Source: Archaeoglobi archaeon JdFR-42
Lineage (GTDB): Archaea; Halobacteriota; Archaeoglobi; Archaeoglobales; JdFR-42
Reading direction: 5' to 3'
Length of the DNA: 32,533 nucleotides
Assembly: GCA_002010305.1 (NCBI GenBank)
Contig: MTND01000028.1
Location: 1 to 32,533, forward strand
In this document: positions 1 to 8,378 of the stretch, in pieces
How positions within the stretch are numbered: position 1 is the first letter of the stretch
Layout: each line of letters starts with the position of its first letter
Position numbers and translations under genes: made by a program
The notes under the pieces: model-generated
What the model was told of the DNA's origin: nothing
Databases searched by the model: none
The model's input: only the letters and a program-made list of their open reading frames with translations

Positions 1-1094
1 TTTCCGTAGCATATCGGCCCAGGATCAGCTCCGGCACTTTTCGGGCCAACCCTCAAAATTCCTCCTGCATCAATCCAGGCGATACTTCCTCCACCAGCCC
101 CGATAGAAACGACATCTATCGAAGGAATCCTGATGTAATGATGCAGTATTTCCTTTTCAGGAGAAAAAAATAAATTACCGTCGACTATAAGGCTCACATC
201 AAAGCTAACCCCGCCCATATCGGCAAAGATTAGATTACCTATTCTATAAAGACTTGCAATGTATCTGGTGGCAATCGCACCTGCTGCAGGACCAGATTGA
301 ATAGTTTGAATTGGTGATTTTTTAACTATTTCTGAATTCGCTAAACTTCCATCCGATTGCATGATTAAGAATTTTCCTTTAAAACCCAGATCATAGAGTT
401 TGTTGGTTAGGTTTATCATGTAAAAAACTACAGCAGGGCCCACATAAGCATTGAGAGCAGTTGTATTAGTCCTCTCATATATCCCTATTTCAGGGTAGAT
501 CTCATGGGAGGCTGTAATAAATCGATCAGAAAACCTGCTGGAGAGATGGTCTTTAACTATAATCTCATGGAGAGGATTTACATAAGAGTTCATTAGAGTT
601 ATGCCAACAGATTGCACTCTGTGGCTGATTATCAGACTCTCTATCTGATTTAAATCCTCCACTTTTATTGGTTCAAGTACGTCTCCAGATGCATCAATCC
701 TCTCATCAAGAGAAAACACAAGACATCTTGGAACAATAGACTTCTCTTTTCCCTTTTTTAAATCAAAAACAAATTCCAACTTTTTAACTCCCTTTTGCAT
801 GTCTATATAATCCCGAAATCCTTTTGTGGTAATTAGTGCTGTCCTCGAGCCACTTCTGTTGATTATAACGTTGGTAGTAGTTGTGGTCCCATGTAAGATC
901 AGCTCAGTTTTTTTTAACAAGTCTTTGAGTCTCAAACCAATTTTACTTCCAAGCTCATACAGGCCTTCAACTACACATTCTGCAATCTTGTCTCCTATTA
1001 TAACTTTATGTGCAGCCGTTATCTGTGCTTTTTTATCAACCAACAGTAAATCTACGAATGTACCGCCAACATCTATTCCCACTCTAAATCTCAT
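1..1094 (-). CDS. hyuA: Hydantoinase/oxoprolinase family protein (HyuA type), truncated by the window edge
   Basis: Reading the minus strand from ATG at 1094 gives an open frame of 364 codons that runs off the left edge, so only the N-terminal part is present. It starts MRFRVGIDVGGTFVDLLLVD, the first phosphate-binding loop of the ASKHA-fold hydantoinase/oxoprolinase family. Further on are HGTTTTTN, the segment SGPAAGA, DMGGVSFDV and, at the edge, GADPGPICYG, all in family order. Members hydrolyse cyclic amides such as hydantoins or 5-oxoproline with ATP, usually with a HyuB partner, which would lie outside the window. The usual Thr of DMGGTS is Val here. It is divergent from an NCS1 permease, which fits a hydantoin- or ureide-related role; the exact substrate cannot be read from the sequence. 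I see no strong ribosome binding site. Confidence 0.9.
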   Translation of the reverse strand, partial: MRFRVGIDVGGTFVDLLLVDKKAQITAAHKVIIGDKIAECVVEGLYELGSKIGLRLKDLLKKTELILHGTTTTTNVIINRSGSRTALITTKGFRDYIDMQKGVKKLEFVFDLKKGKEKSIVPRCLVFSLDERIDASGDVLEPIKVEDLNQIESLIISHRVQSVGITLMNSYVNPLHEIIVKDHLSSRFSDRFITASHEIYPEIGIYERTNTTALNAYVGPAVVFYMINLTNKLYDLGFKGKFLIMQSDGSLANSEIVKKSPIQTIQSGPAAGAIATRYIASLYRIGNLIFADMGGVSFDVSLIVDGNLFFSPEKEILHHYIRIPSIDVVSIGAGGGSIAWIDAGGILRVGPKSAGADPGPICYG

Positions 1095-1154
1095 TATCTA
1101 TCATGTTGTTGATATCTGACATAAGCACATAAAGATTTCCCACCGTTGAATAAT

Positions 1155-1165
1155 GATTAATCGTT
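1155..1165. promoter_or_regulatory. Motif shared with the second permease promoter
   Basis: GATTAATCGTT here is the exact reverse complement of AACGATTAATC at 4674-4684, in front of the other NCS1 permease. It lies in the 163-base spacer between hyuA and permease 1. An AT-rich 11-mer could recur by chance, so this is a weak operator candidate. Confidence 0.25.
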
Positions 1166-1214
1166 ATGAATAATTTAAAACAGATCAATTGCTTAGAATA
1201 ATTAATTATTAATT

Positions 1215-1225
1215 ATTATAAAAAA
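1215..1225 (+). promoter_or_regulatory. Probable TATA box for permease 1
   Basis: TTATAAAAAAG is the best archaeal TATA-like sequence in the divergent spacer. It would place transcription start near 1245, leaving a leader of about 45-50 bases to the TTG start at 1294 or about 12 bases to the ATG at 1258. Confidence 0.4.
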
Positions 1226-1257
1226 GAGAAAACCTTATTAGCAGGGATGGTACTTTC

Positions 1258-2649
1258 ATGAAAGATCATAAAAAACTTAAGGAGGTGAAAAAGTTGAAAG
1301 AGAAGACCATAGATGAGTTAATGGAAGACTATGCATTGTCAGCCCCCCCAGAAAGGTACAGAAACTCTTTGACAGCACATTTTGCCATGTTTGGTATTCC
1401 TATGTGCATGTATTATTTAGCAATTGGAAGTTTGGGTGTGGCTTTTGCTGGGCTCAGATTGGGTCTTTCAGCAACGATAATCGCATATATAGTGTTTATA
1501 ATATTTGCAATGATATTCGGATATCTATCATGGAAATATGGGTATTCATGGGATGTTTTATGCCGGATCTTCGGTTGGGGGAGTATAGGCTCGTTTTTAC
1601 CCTCGTTAATTGCAACGTTTCTTTTCATGTCTTTCTGGGCATTGGAAACTCACTGGATGGCTACGGCTTTTAAGCAGATGTACGATATTAACATATGGTA
1701 TTACTACCTTGCACTATTTCCGTTGTTCACCATAATTCCATTTCTAGGGCATAAAGCGATAGGAGCTTGGAACTATATTGCCATTCCCATAGGACTGATA
1801 GCAACTTTTTATGTGTTGTATCACTGGTATGGAATAGAAGGTTTTGCCATATCCGCAACGTTTCAGCAAGCATCAAAACCATTGATTCCCGGAGGATTTG
1901 GTGCAGCCATTGACTGGGCTTTAGTGGCAGTGGGTTTATGGGGCGTCACTGCCGGAAATTTTGGCAGGTTCTGTCGATCAAAAAAGGCTGCCTTAGCAAT
2001 AGGACCGGTGCAAGGCTTTTTTTCACACATCTTTTTCCCCATTCTCGGCATATTAATTGTATTTCCACTAGTTGCTAAGTTAACTCCTATTGTAGGACCA
2101 GAGCAAGCAGCTCAAATGGCATTTCTACCATCTATACCGTTTGTTGTAGCGATGGGATGGCTTGGAGCTTTCATCGTACTTACGTATCAGCTAAATATCC
2201 AGTATATCAATGCATATCTGCCGTCAGTCAATCTCTCCAACTTCTTCCAAGTAATTTTCAAATGGCACGGAAAGAGAGCCTTGTGGGTTATAGTGGTAAA
2301 CGTACTTGGACTTATTTTACTGGCAGCCGGATTACTCGGGGCTTTAGGCCTATGGGCTGGTGTAACAGGAGCAATGCTTGGGAGTGTGGTTGCAGTCTCG
2401 ATTGCAGATCTAACCTATCGAAAAATTTCAAAGATACCCATAGGTGAGGTAATAGAGATGGAGACGCTCAATAAAGTCAAGGAAGTAAACCCCTTATCTT
2501 TTGCAGCTTTCATAATAGGTGTCGGAGTTGGGTTGGCAATGTGGAAAGGGGGACTTTCACCGTCAGCGAGTATAGTAGCTCTTCCCCTGACTTTTGTGGT
2601 ATACATCGTTTTATCAGCGATTACAAAAGGGAAATACCAGACTTTATAA
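1258..2649 (+). CDS. NCS1-family nucleobase/hydantoin-type permease (permease 1)
   Basis: 463 residues from the ATG, almost wholly hydrophobic, with about 12 predicted membrane segments. The N-terminal EDYALSAPPERYRNSL segment resembles the conserved pre-TM1 region of the NCS1 (cytosine permease, purine and hydantoin transporter) family. It should import a nucleobase, hydantoin or similar heterocycle with a cation. A strong GGAGGTG at 1281-1287 lies inside the annotated frame, six bases before an in-frame TTG at 1294, while the ATG at 1258 has only a weak upstream site; translation may therefore start at 1294 (451 residues). It is divergent from hyuA. Substrate specificity is not readable; permease 2 is a distant paralogue. 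Confidence 0.9.
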   Translation: MKDHKKLKEVKKLKEKTIDELMEDYALSAPPERYRNSLTAHFAMFGIPMCMYYLAIGSLGVAFAGLRLGLSATIIAYIVFIIFAMIFGYLSWKYGYSWDVLCRIFGWGSIGSFLPSLIATFLFMSFWALETHWMATAFKQMYDINIWYYYLALFPLFTIIPFLGHKAIGAWNYIAIPIGLIATFYVLYHWYGIEGFAISATFQQASKPLIPGGFGAAIDWALVAVGLWGVTAGNFGRFCRSKKAALAIGPVQGFFSHIFFPILGILIVFPLVAKLTPIVGPEQAAQMAFLPSIPFVVAMGWLGAFIVLTYQLNIQYINAYLPSVNLSNFFQVIFKWHGKRALWVIVVNVLGLILLAAGLLGALGLWAGVTGAMLGSVVAVSIADLTYRKISKIPIGEVIEMETLNKVKEVNPLSFAAFIIGVGVGLAMWKGGLSPSASIVALPLTFVVYIVLSAITKGKYQTL

Positions 2650-2656
2650 AAATACC

Positions 2657-2670
2657 TTTTTTCTTTTTTT
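2657..2670 (+). terminator. T-rich terminator after permease 1
   Basis: Two T runs broken by a single C lie just after the permease stop, as at archaeal intrinsic terminators. On the opposite strand, the A-rich stretch near 2737-2765 would give a U-rich end to the convergent uspA transcript. Confidence 0.5.
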
Positions 2671-2775
2671 ATCTAGGACATATGGTTCTTCTATATGAGT
2701 GCGTCTCCTTAATATATGCCTGTATAGGAATTAGCAATAAATAAAAAAGTATAATAAAAGAAAGAAATTATCTTT

Positions 2776-3234
2776 TCAGGTAGTTTTCCTTAGCTCTCGT
2801 ATGGCCAGCACAGGACAATGGGCCTCACGAATCACTGCATCTGCTACGCTTCCTATGATTCGTTTGGTTCCGGATCTACCTTTTGTGCCCATCACTATCA
2901 GGTCTACACCTTCTTTCTCTGCCTCTGTTAGTATCTCATCAGCAGGTCTTCCTCGCCTTACTACTTTTTTCACTTTTACGCCTTTTTCTTCTGCAGCAAT
3001 CCGTATTTTTCGGAGCACTTCTCTTGCATGTTTTTCTTCGTATTCTTTCTCTGTTTCAGAACGGTCGATAGTCGGAATGACTCCATAGTACATCAGGTCT
3101 GGAATAACATACAGAGCAATTAATTCAGCCCCTTTGCTTTTCGCTATGTCAATTGCAGGATTGATGGCCAATTCTGCTTGTTCAGATCCATCACTTGGAA
3201 TGAGTATCTTCTCTACTGTCCACTCATCAGTCAT
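2776..3234 (-). CDS. Universal stress protein, UspA family
   Basis: About 152 residues, the normal size for one UspA domain. It opens with EKILIPSDGSEQAELA (first beta strand and ATP-site Asp) and carries the nucleotide-binding signature GTKGRSGTKRIIGS (G-x2-G-x9-G-S) near the C-terminus. Such small cytoplasmic ATP-binding proteins often accompany transporters. The frame extends to a GTG at 3243 directly after the permease stop, but the GGTGA at 3243-3239 is better used as ribosome binding site for the ATG at 3234. It is downstream of permease 2 in a two-gene leftward operon, suggesting a link to transporter activity or stress. Confidence 0.9.
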   Translation of the reverse strand: MTDEWTVEKILIPSDGSEQAELAINPAIDIAKSKGAELIALYVIPDLMYYGVIPTIDRSETEKEYEEKHAREVLRKIRIAAEEKGVKVKKVVRRGRPADEILTEAEKEGVDLIVMGTKGRSGTKRIIGSVADAVIREAHCPVLAIRELRKTT

Positions 3235-3243
3235 TGTTCTCAC

Positions 3244-4653
3244 CTACATTTCTGCTCCATATTTTGCAGCTTCATCTTTCGTCATTGGTATATAGCTCCT
3301 CAATGCAATTCCCAGAATGGAGTACACTACTAGAGCAGCAAGGAATCCATTAACTCCAGGAGCGCCTATGTTGTTTGCAGTGGAATACCAGTTCACTCCT
3401 GTACCGATAAGCCATGCAATGTAAGCTGGAATGTTGAATTTTCTGATACACTCCCAGGGAGTGTCCGGGAATTTGCCTCGTCTGACTATCCAGTATTCCG
3501 CAATCATTGTACCCCCTAGAGCTGGCAAAAATGTGGCGATTGTGTTCAGGAAGAATATCATTGCAGCCATTGCTCCAACTGTGAACTGGATGATAGCAGC
3601 CAGTACTGCTGAAGCTATATTCATGAGGATAAATGGAATCCAGTATCTAGTCTTAAAGACATTAGACCACTGAAGAGAGCTTGAATAGGTAGTTGTGGGA
3701 TTTGTGGTGAACAGCATCAAAATGAACAGGACGGCAGTCACGATAGTCACCCCTCTACCGAGGGTCATTGCTACAAACAGGGTGTTGTATGCATTCTCTC
3801 CAAGCACGGAAGCATATCCTGCAGTGGACACTGCCGCTAGAATAAGTACGAGAGACTCTCCGATAACAAGAGCCGGGAAGGGACCAAATAGACCACCCCA
3901 TTTGGTTTTGGCCATTCGTGTAAAGTCAGACATAACCGTCGTTCCATTAATCCAAGAGCCAATAGCTATCACCATGGCAAACGTCACTCCCATTGCCACT
4001 CCCCCTGCTGCTGCGGCTGGTGGGGGCATTGCAACGAGAGCTGACCACCCTCCTACATTGGCCACTACTTTGTAGGTGATATAGAACATCAGTATCAGCA
4101 GGGCTGGAGTCCCGACATAGCTTATCCACTGGAATCCCTGAAGTCCCTTGTACATGGCCAGTGTGGCAAGGACAGTTGCCAGTATGAGACCTATCACGTA
4201 CCATGTGTTGAATATAGATCCCCATGCAGGATCAGTGGGAGCAAGCCCCAGTATTCCATTAGCTACAAGCACTCCGATAGCATTACTCCAGATCCACCAG
4301 CAGAAGGTGGCCCATCCGAGCATAACAGATGCTTCAAGGATAGAGGGGACGATAGAACCCACATGGCCCATTATGTATCTGAGAATCATTCCTGTTGCAT
4401 ATCTTACTCGCTGTCCCATGTAACCAATAGGGATGGATATTATCCCGAGGAACAGATCACCAAGCAGGATTCCTATAATTGCTGCGATTATCGGGACATT
4501 GGCACCGATTATACCTCCACCGATGAGAGTTGCAGGCTGTACGGCCCAGACAAATAAGATAGCTGCAATGCCAACATAGGAAAGGCCGACGTTGGGGGGA
4601 ACCCTATCAAGAGTATACTCCTCATCTATTTCTTCTACTTCATTTTTTGCCAT
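3244..4653 (-). CDS. NCS1-family cytosine/purine-type permease (permease 2)
   Basis: 469 residues with about 12 hydrophobic membrane segments. The N-terminal EEYTLDRVPPNVGLSYVGIA and the following glycine-rich ATLIGGGIIGANVP segment fit CodB-like cytosine permeases of the NCS1 family, which import a nucleobase with a cation. The ATG at 4653 has an AGGGGAG ribosome site about nine bases upstream. The promoter region holds a TATA box (4708-4717) bracketed by palindromes, and uspA follows directly downstream. The two permeases in this window are clearly different in sequence, so they may serve different substrates. Confidence 0.9.
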   Translation of the reverse strand: MAKNEVEEIDEEYTLDRVPPNVGLSYVGIAAILFVWAVQPATLIGGGIIGANVPIIAAIIGILLGDLFLGIISIPIGYMGQRVRYATGMILRYIMGHVGSIVPSILEASVMLGWATFCWWIWSNAIGVLVANGILGLAPTDPAWGSIFNTWYVIGLILATVLATLAMYKGLQGFQWISYVGTPALLILMFYITYKVVANVGGWSALVAMPPPAAAAGGVAMGVTFAMVIAIGSWINGTTVMSDFTRMAKTKWGGLFGPFPALVIGESLVLILAAVSTAGYASVLGENAYNTLFVAMTLGRGVTIVTAVLFILMLFTTNPTTTYSSSLQWSNVFKTRYWIPFILMNIASAVLAAIIQFTVGAMAAMIFFLNTIATFLPALGGTMIAEYWIVRRGKFPDTPWECIRKFNIPAYIAWLIGTGVNWYSTANNIGAPGVNGFLAALVVYSILGIALRSYIPMTKDEAAKYGAEM

Positions 4654-4673
4654 ATACTACACTCCCCTAAACA

Positions 4674-4685
4674 AACGATTAATCG
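4674..4685. promoter_or_regulatory. Palindrome CGATTAATCG near the permease 2 start
   Basis: A perfect 10-base palindrome (4676-4685) lies between the leftward TATA box and the permease 2 start, near the expected transcription start. AACGATTAATC here matches 1155-1165 in reverse complement. Confidence 0.3.
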
Positions 4686-4698
4686 AAATGATAATGAT

Positions 4699-4736
4699 TT
4701 TACGTAAAGATATATAGATTTGTGCGCACATTTGCG
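4699..4736. promoter_or_regulatory. Candidate operator cluster A with leftward TATA box
   Basis: Three palindromic elements surround the leftward TATA box (TATATA in 4708-4717): TTTACGTAAA at 4699-4708, TGTGCGCACA at 4721-4730 and the overlapping near-palindrome CGCACATTTGCG at 4725-4736. The last differs by one base from CGCAAATTTGCG at 9995-10006. A protein bound here should block or assist transcription of permease 2. The ribbon-helix-helix gene beginning at 4879 is the obvious candidate binder (inference). Confidence 0.5.
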
Positions 4737-4844
4737 TAAATAAAGAGTACTATAATGCGTAGACATCTCAAAAACAGATATATTCGGTTATACCATCTTT
4801 ACATGAAAACGCAGGTGTAAGAAGTCTTTTTCGATTCCCGCAAA

Positions 4845-4853
4845 GATTATATG
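4845..4853 (+). promoter_or_regulatory. Probable TATA box for the ribbon-helix-helix gene
   Basis: GATTATATG is centred about 30 bases before the ATG at 4879, and no good ribosome site is present. This implies a leaderless or nearly leaderless transcript. Confidence 0.45.
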
Positions 4854-4878
4854 TGTCATCTTGGAAAAATAAATAAGG

Positions 4879-5466
4879 ATGCTGAAAAATGTGAAGCATG
4901 ATTATATAAGGCTTAACACAACTATCTCCAGAAAAGGTTATGAACTTCTTGAAAAATATCGGAAGGAATTCGGAACCCAGAAAGCTGTAATAGAAAGGGC
5001 TCTGGAAGTTTTTGATTCCATGAAAAATCCTCAGCTAAACGCCAGCAAGGATGTTCTATGGGTCCAGCTCAAAGAGAGTGTGGATCAAGTTGCAATAAGT
5101 AAACGAATGCTGACCCACCTTATGGGGGGAGACGTTGAAAAGGCCCTCGTGGATAATGCCTCTCAATATCTGATTAGTTGGTATCTTGGAAAACCCATTG
5201 AGGAAGCAACTATTGATGAAATTGTGGATGCCATAAAGGTGGTGTATGAGGCAACCAATGTGTTCAGACGTATTGATGTCACTCACTCTGATGACAATTC
5301 TCATATCCAGATGGTGTTCTGGCATACCATGGACAAGAGGGTATCGGATTTCTGTGCACGATATTTCAAATATTTTTTCGAAAACGTACTGAAATGTAAG
5401 GTAGTGTACTACACTCAGAACATCAGTTTCGTTCTGCACATTGAAAAACCCAAAAATAAAAAATAG
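4879..5466 (+). CDS. Ribbon-helix-helix transcription regulator with an unassigned C-terminal domain
   Basis: 195 residues. Residues 10-45 fit a ribbon-helix-helix DNA-binding fold: a short strand (IRLNTTIS) followed by two helices (RKGYELLEKYRKEFG and TQKAVIERALEVFDSM). The remaining 145 residues are mixed alpha/beta and end in a lysine-rich tail; I do not recognise the domain, which could sense a ligand. No cysteine cluster or other metal motif stands out. It is divergent from permease 2 and convergent with the moaD-like gene of the molybdoenzyme operon. Operator-like palindromes occur in its own upstream spacer and again at 9995-10034, so a local regulator of the permease, molybdoenzyme and oxidoreductase operons is the best guess. 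The DNA-binding call is fairly secure; the targets are inferred. Confidence 0.7.
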   Translation: MLKNVKHDYIRLNTTISRKGYELLEKYRKEFGTQKAVIERALEVFDSMKNPQLNASKDVLWVQLKESVDQVAISKRMLTHLMGGDVEKALVDNASQYLISWYLGKPIEEATIDEIVDAIKVVYEATNVFRRIDVTHSDDNSHIQMVFWHTMDKRVSDFCARYFKYFFENVLKCKVVYYTQNISFVLHIEKPKNKK

Positions 5467-5514
5467 CCCGATCTCTCTCTACAGAAGGTCCAATATGACC
5501 ATATAATCCTTTGA

Positions 5515-5805
5515 TTACCCTCCTGCCATTATGGGCAGTACGGGCATGATGATGATTTTATCTCCTTCATGAATCTCTGTTCTCAGCCCTTTACCCCGTC
5601 TTATCTCATCTCCATTAACCAAGACCCAGTGATCAGAAGTTATATCTGCTCCACAACATATAAGTTTTTCAAGTCCATCCCCATTTACTGTTTTAACCTC
5701 TTTTAAGACATCCTCAATTGTATTGCCATTTACTTCCATTTCTTTAGAATACCATCCAACTTTTTTACGGACTTCACCCATAAGAAACAATCGTACTTTT
5801 GGCAC
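5515..5805 (-). CDS. MoaD/ThiS-like ubiquitin-fold sulfur carrier
   Basis: 96 residues from GTG 5805. It begins MPKVRLFLMGEVRKKVG, has the beta-grasp pattern of MoaD and archaeal SAMP proteins, and ends in a Gly-Gly (PIMAGG), the residues that are adenylated and thiocarboxylated. In molybdopterin synthesis MoaD donates sulfur to precursor Z with MoaE. The frame can be extended to GTG 5814, but AAGGTGA then overlaps the start; using it as ribosome site favours GTG 5805. It is the last gene of the leftward molybdoenzyme operon, about 60 bases after it, consistent with dedicated cofactor supply or with maturation of that enzyme. Some archaeal homologues instead serve protein tagging or tungsten cofactor synthesis. 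Confidence 0.8.
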   Translation of the reverse strand: MPKVRLFLMGEVRKKVGWYSKEMEVNGNTIEDVLKEVKTVNGDGLEKLICCGADITSDHWVLVNGDEIRRGKGLRTEIHEGDKIIIMPVLPIMAGG

Positions 5806-5867
5806 TTTTTTCACCTTATAGTAAAAAAATAAAAGATTAATAGTATTTGTGCCTTTCTCTTACATAA

Positions 5868-8363
5868 TCATGCTTTTTCTATACTTACTCTTACCGCCGT
5901 CTCGAAAACCCCAGATGCCCTATCTGTCCACTCAAGACTGGATGGGAGAAGCCTGTTATAATGGGCCCCTTTTGACTCAATACGGTCGAGTATAGGATGT
6001 CCCTCAAGAAATCTGCTGATATCATTTGGAAAGCCCACGACTTCAGGATGAATACCCTCAATCAGTTTAATCCGCCCACGTACTTCTCCAAAAAGTGATT
6101 TTACAATAACCCAGTCTCCATCTTTAAGCCCTTTTCTCTCTCCTGTTCGTCTGTTAATCACGATGTTTCCTTGCATGGGATCTTTAACACTGATATCGGT
6201 AAGCCATGGATTAACAGCGCTCATGGCGAAAATTTGCTGAGTCGATTTATAGGTAATGGCATATAGATCATAATCTTTCTCCGTGTGTAAGGGCGAGTCA
6301 ACCCATTCAGGCAGGGGTCTGTAAAAGCTGGTATCCCACCAGTCCACTCCATGTTTTTCGAGATTGGATTTAAGTTCATCCCCTTCTTTTTTGATAATCT
6401 CCATATAAAAATGAAGTCTCAAATCCCCATAAGGATCGTACAGTTCCTCAGGAGTCATCTCTCTCATAGTGTTGCCATGTTCCTTGAACCACTCAAGGTC
6501 TCTATCCTCACCATACAGCGCTTTTGCCACTCTATCGAAGATCTCCTCTGCAGTGTATTTCTTGTCCGGTTCAAGCATGTACTCGGGTTTATCAATTAAC
6601 CCCAATACGAAGTTTAATGTCTCATTCCATGCATCCAGGAACTCTCCTCGATCTGCCAGCTCAATCAGTATGTCTGTGGCATCCATGGTATCGTATAAAG
6701 GCTCTATGACTGGCTGACGTAACACATGTCCTGTCACCATAGGAGCCTCGACTATTGTTAGAGTCCATCCTTCTAGATATGTATGATCCGGGAGAATGAT
6801 GTCAGCCCATTTTGTAGACTCGTTCTCCCAGATATCCAGTGCAAAGATGAAGTCCATTTTCTGAAAGACCTGTATAACTTTATCCGTACCTGGCATGTTC
6901 CAGAGGGGGTTGGTATGATATAGGAACATGGTATCAGGGATGTAATTCAATCCGAATTTATCAGGGTTAAGAACGGTCTCGGTATTCAGGTGTCCTGGGT
7001 CCACTCCAATAGGAAACCATTCCATTAGCTGGGTACTGTCTGGAGGATATTTGAATGGGAAGGGAGGATGTAGTTGATGTGGCTCAGGCTGGATACAACC
7101 ATCTGGACCAGGTTTTACCAGATCTTTTATTGTGTGGTGATATAAAGGAACACCCAGATGACCTCCTGGCACATCGATGTTTCCCACAAGCATGTTAATG
7201 AGTTTATAAGCTTGGTTGTCCATAGTGCCGTGAAGATGTGACTGAGCACCTCTATAATAATTGACGGCTGCTGGCCTGTACGGATATTGTTTACCGTTCA
7301 AGACAATGGTGCTGCCAATCCTCGCTTCGGTAACAAATTCTTTTGCAATTCTCCGAATGGTCTCTGAAGGCACAGTGGTTATTTTCTCTGCCCATTCAGG
7401 AGTGTATTCGGCGATTTTATCTTTCAACACCTGAAATGCAGGTTTAACATCCGCTCCATTGAATTTATATACACCTTCTAATGCGTAATCCTTGATGGAT
7501 GGGTCATTATATGGCTTGATCTTCTTGTCCACAGGGTCATATATCAGTGTGCAGGAGTTCTCGTCTCTTACAAAGTATCCGTCAGAGCCTACCAAATATG
7601 GAGCGTTAGTTTTTCGCTTCAAAAATTCAGCATCATACTGACCAAGTTCGTGAATCAGAACATAAGCCATAGCGAGGACGAAGGCTCTGTCGGTTCCTGG
7701 GCGGATGGGTATCCACTCATCAGCCTTGGCAGCGGCTGGAGATAGCCTAGGTTCAACTACCACCAGTTTCATGCCCCTCATTCTGGCATCAGCCATTCGT
7801 TTTATCGATCCGGCCAGATGAAGGTGAGAGGAAAATCCATCTCCACTTCCTATCTGAATCCAGTAATTACAGTAATTATAGTCATTGATCGCTGCGAAAG
7901 CCGAATGAGTTATCCCGTTTATGGGATGGTATGCCCCTCCACAATATAGCCCGACAGTAGTAAACATGTTGGGTGAACCAAAAGCAGCCGGCCAGGCCCA
8001 GTTATACAGCCTCTGAAAATCACCTATACTAGGAAGGAGTTTTCTTGGATCCTCTTCTCTTAATTTTCGGAGTCGCTCCCCGATGATATCAAAAGCCTCT
8101 TTCCAACTGATCTTTTCCCATTCTGGATTCTCATTTAATCCCTTTTTTGGATTGGTTCTCTGAACAGGATGTTTGAATCGGTATGGGTCATACAACTTCA
8201 TGATTCCTGCATGACCTTTTGGGCAAAGCTTCCCCATATTATCAGCATTCGTTTCGTCTCCTTCGATTTCTACCACCACTCCGTTTTTCACCCTCACCAT
8301 TATTCCACAGTGGTGGAGGCACATATCACAGGCAGATTTTACCCATTTTTCTTCTGTTTCCAT
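5868..8363 (-). CDS. Molybdopterin (or tungstopterin) oxidoreductase, catalytic subunit of the DMSO reductase superfamily
   Basis: 831 residues from ATG 8363. Residues C12, C15, C19 and C47 form the C-x2-C-x3-C-x27-C site for a 4Fe-4S cluster, followed by the conserved PKG. The pterin-binding core follows, with YCGGAYHPING near residue 141 where the Mo/W ligand Cys is expected. The C-terminal part has the MopB dinucleotide-binding beta-barrel pattern (RTGERKGLKDGDWVIVKS). There is no twin-arginine or other signal peptide, so the subunit should face the cytoplasm. The frame reaches GTG 8375, but GAGGTGG eight bases before ATG 8363 favours the ATG. It forms a complex-iron-sulfur-molybdoenzyme with the two upstream gene products. 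Polysulfide/thiosulfate reductase, formate dehydrogenase-like and hydratase members share this layout; the substrate is unknown. Confidence 0.9.
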   Translation of the reverse strand: METEEKWVKSACDMCLHHCGIMVRVKNGVVVEIEGDETNADNMGKLCPKGHAGIMKLYDPYRFKHPVQRTNPKKGLNENPEWEKISWKEAFDIIGERLRKLREEDPRKLLPSIGDFQRLYNWAWPAAFGSPNMFTTVGLYCGGAYHPINGITHSAFAAINDYNYCNYWIQIGSGDGFSSHLHLAGSIKRMADARMRGMKLVVVEPRLSPAAAKADEWIPIRPGTDRAFVLAMAYVLIHELGQYDAEFLKRKTNAPYLVGSDGYFVRDENSCTLIYDPVDKKIKPYNDPSIKDYALEGVYKFNGADVKPAFQVLKDKIAEYTPEWAEKITTVPSETIRRIAKEFVTEARIGSTIVLNGKQYPYRPAAVNYYRGAQSHLHGTMDNQAYKLINMLVGNIDVPGGHLGVPLYHHTIKDLVKPGPDGCIQPEPHQLHPPFPFKYPPDSTQLMEWFPIGVDPGHLNTETVLNPDKFGLNYIPDTMFLYHTNPLWNMPGTDKVIQVFQKMDFIFALDIWENESTKWADIILPDHTYLEGWTLTIVEAPMVTGHVLRQPVIEPLYDTMDATDILIELADRGEFLDAWNETLNFVLGLIDKPEYMLEPDKKYTAEEIFDRVAKALYGEDRDLEWFKEHGNTMREMTPEELYDPYGDLRLHFYMEIIKKEGDELKSNLEKHGVDWWDTSFYRPLPEWVDSPLHTEKDYDLYAITYKSTQQIFAMSAVNPWLTDISVKDPMQGNIVINRRTGERKGLKDGDWVIVKSLFGEVRGRIKLIEGIHPEVVGFPNDISRFLEGHPILDRIESKGAHYNRLLPSSLEWTDRASGVFETAVRVSIEKA

Positions 8364-8378
8364 CACAATTACCACCTC

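Noticed and set aside
3695-4075. Long open frame antisense to permease 2
   Set aside because: Low-complexity shadow of a hydrophobic gene with no family features.
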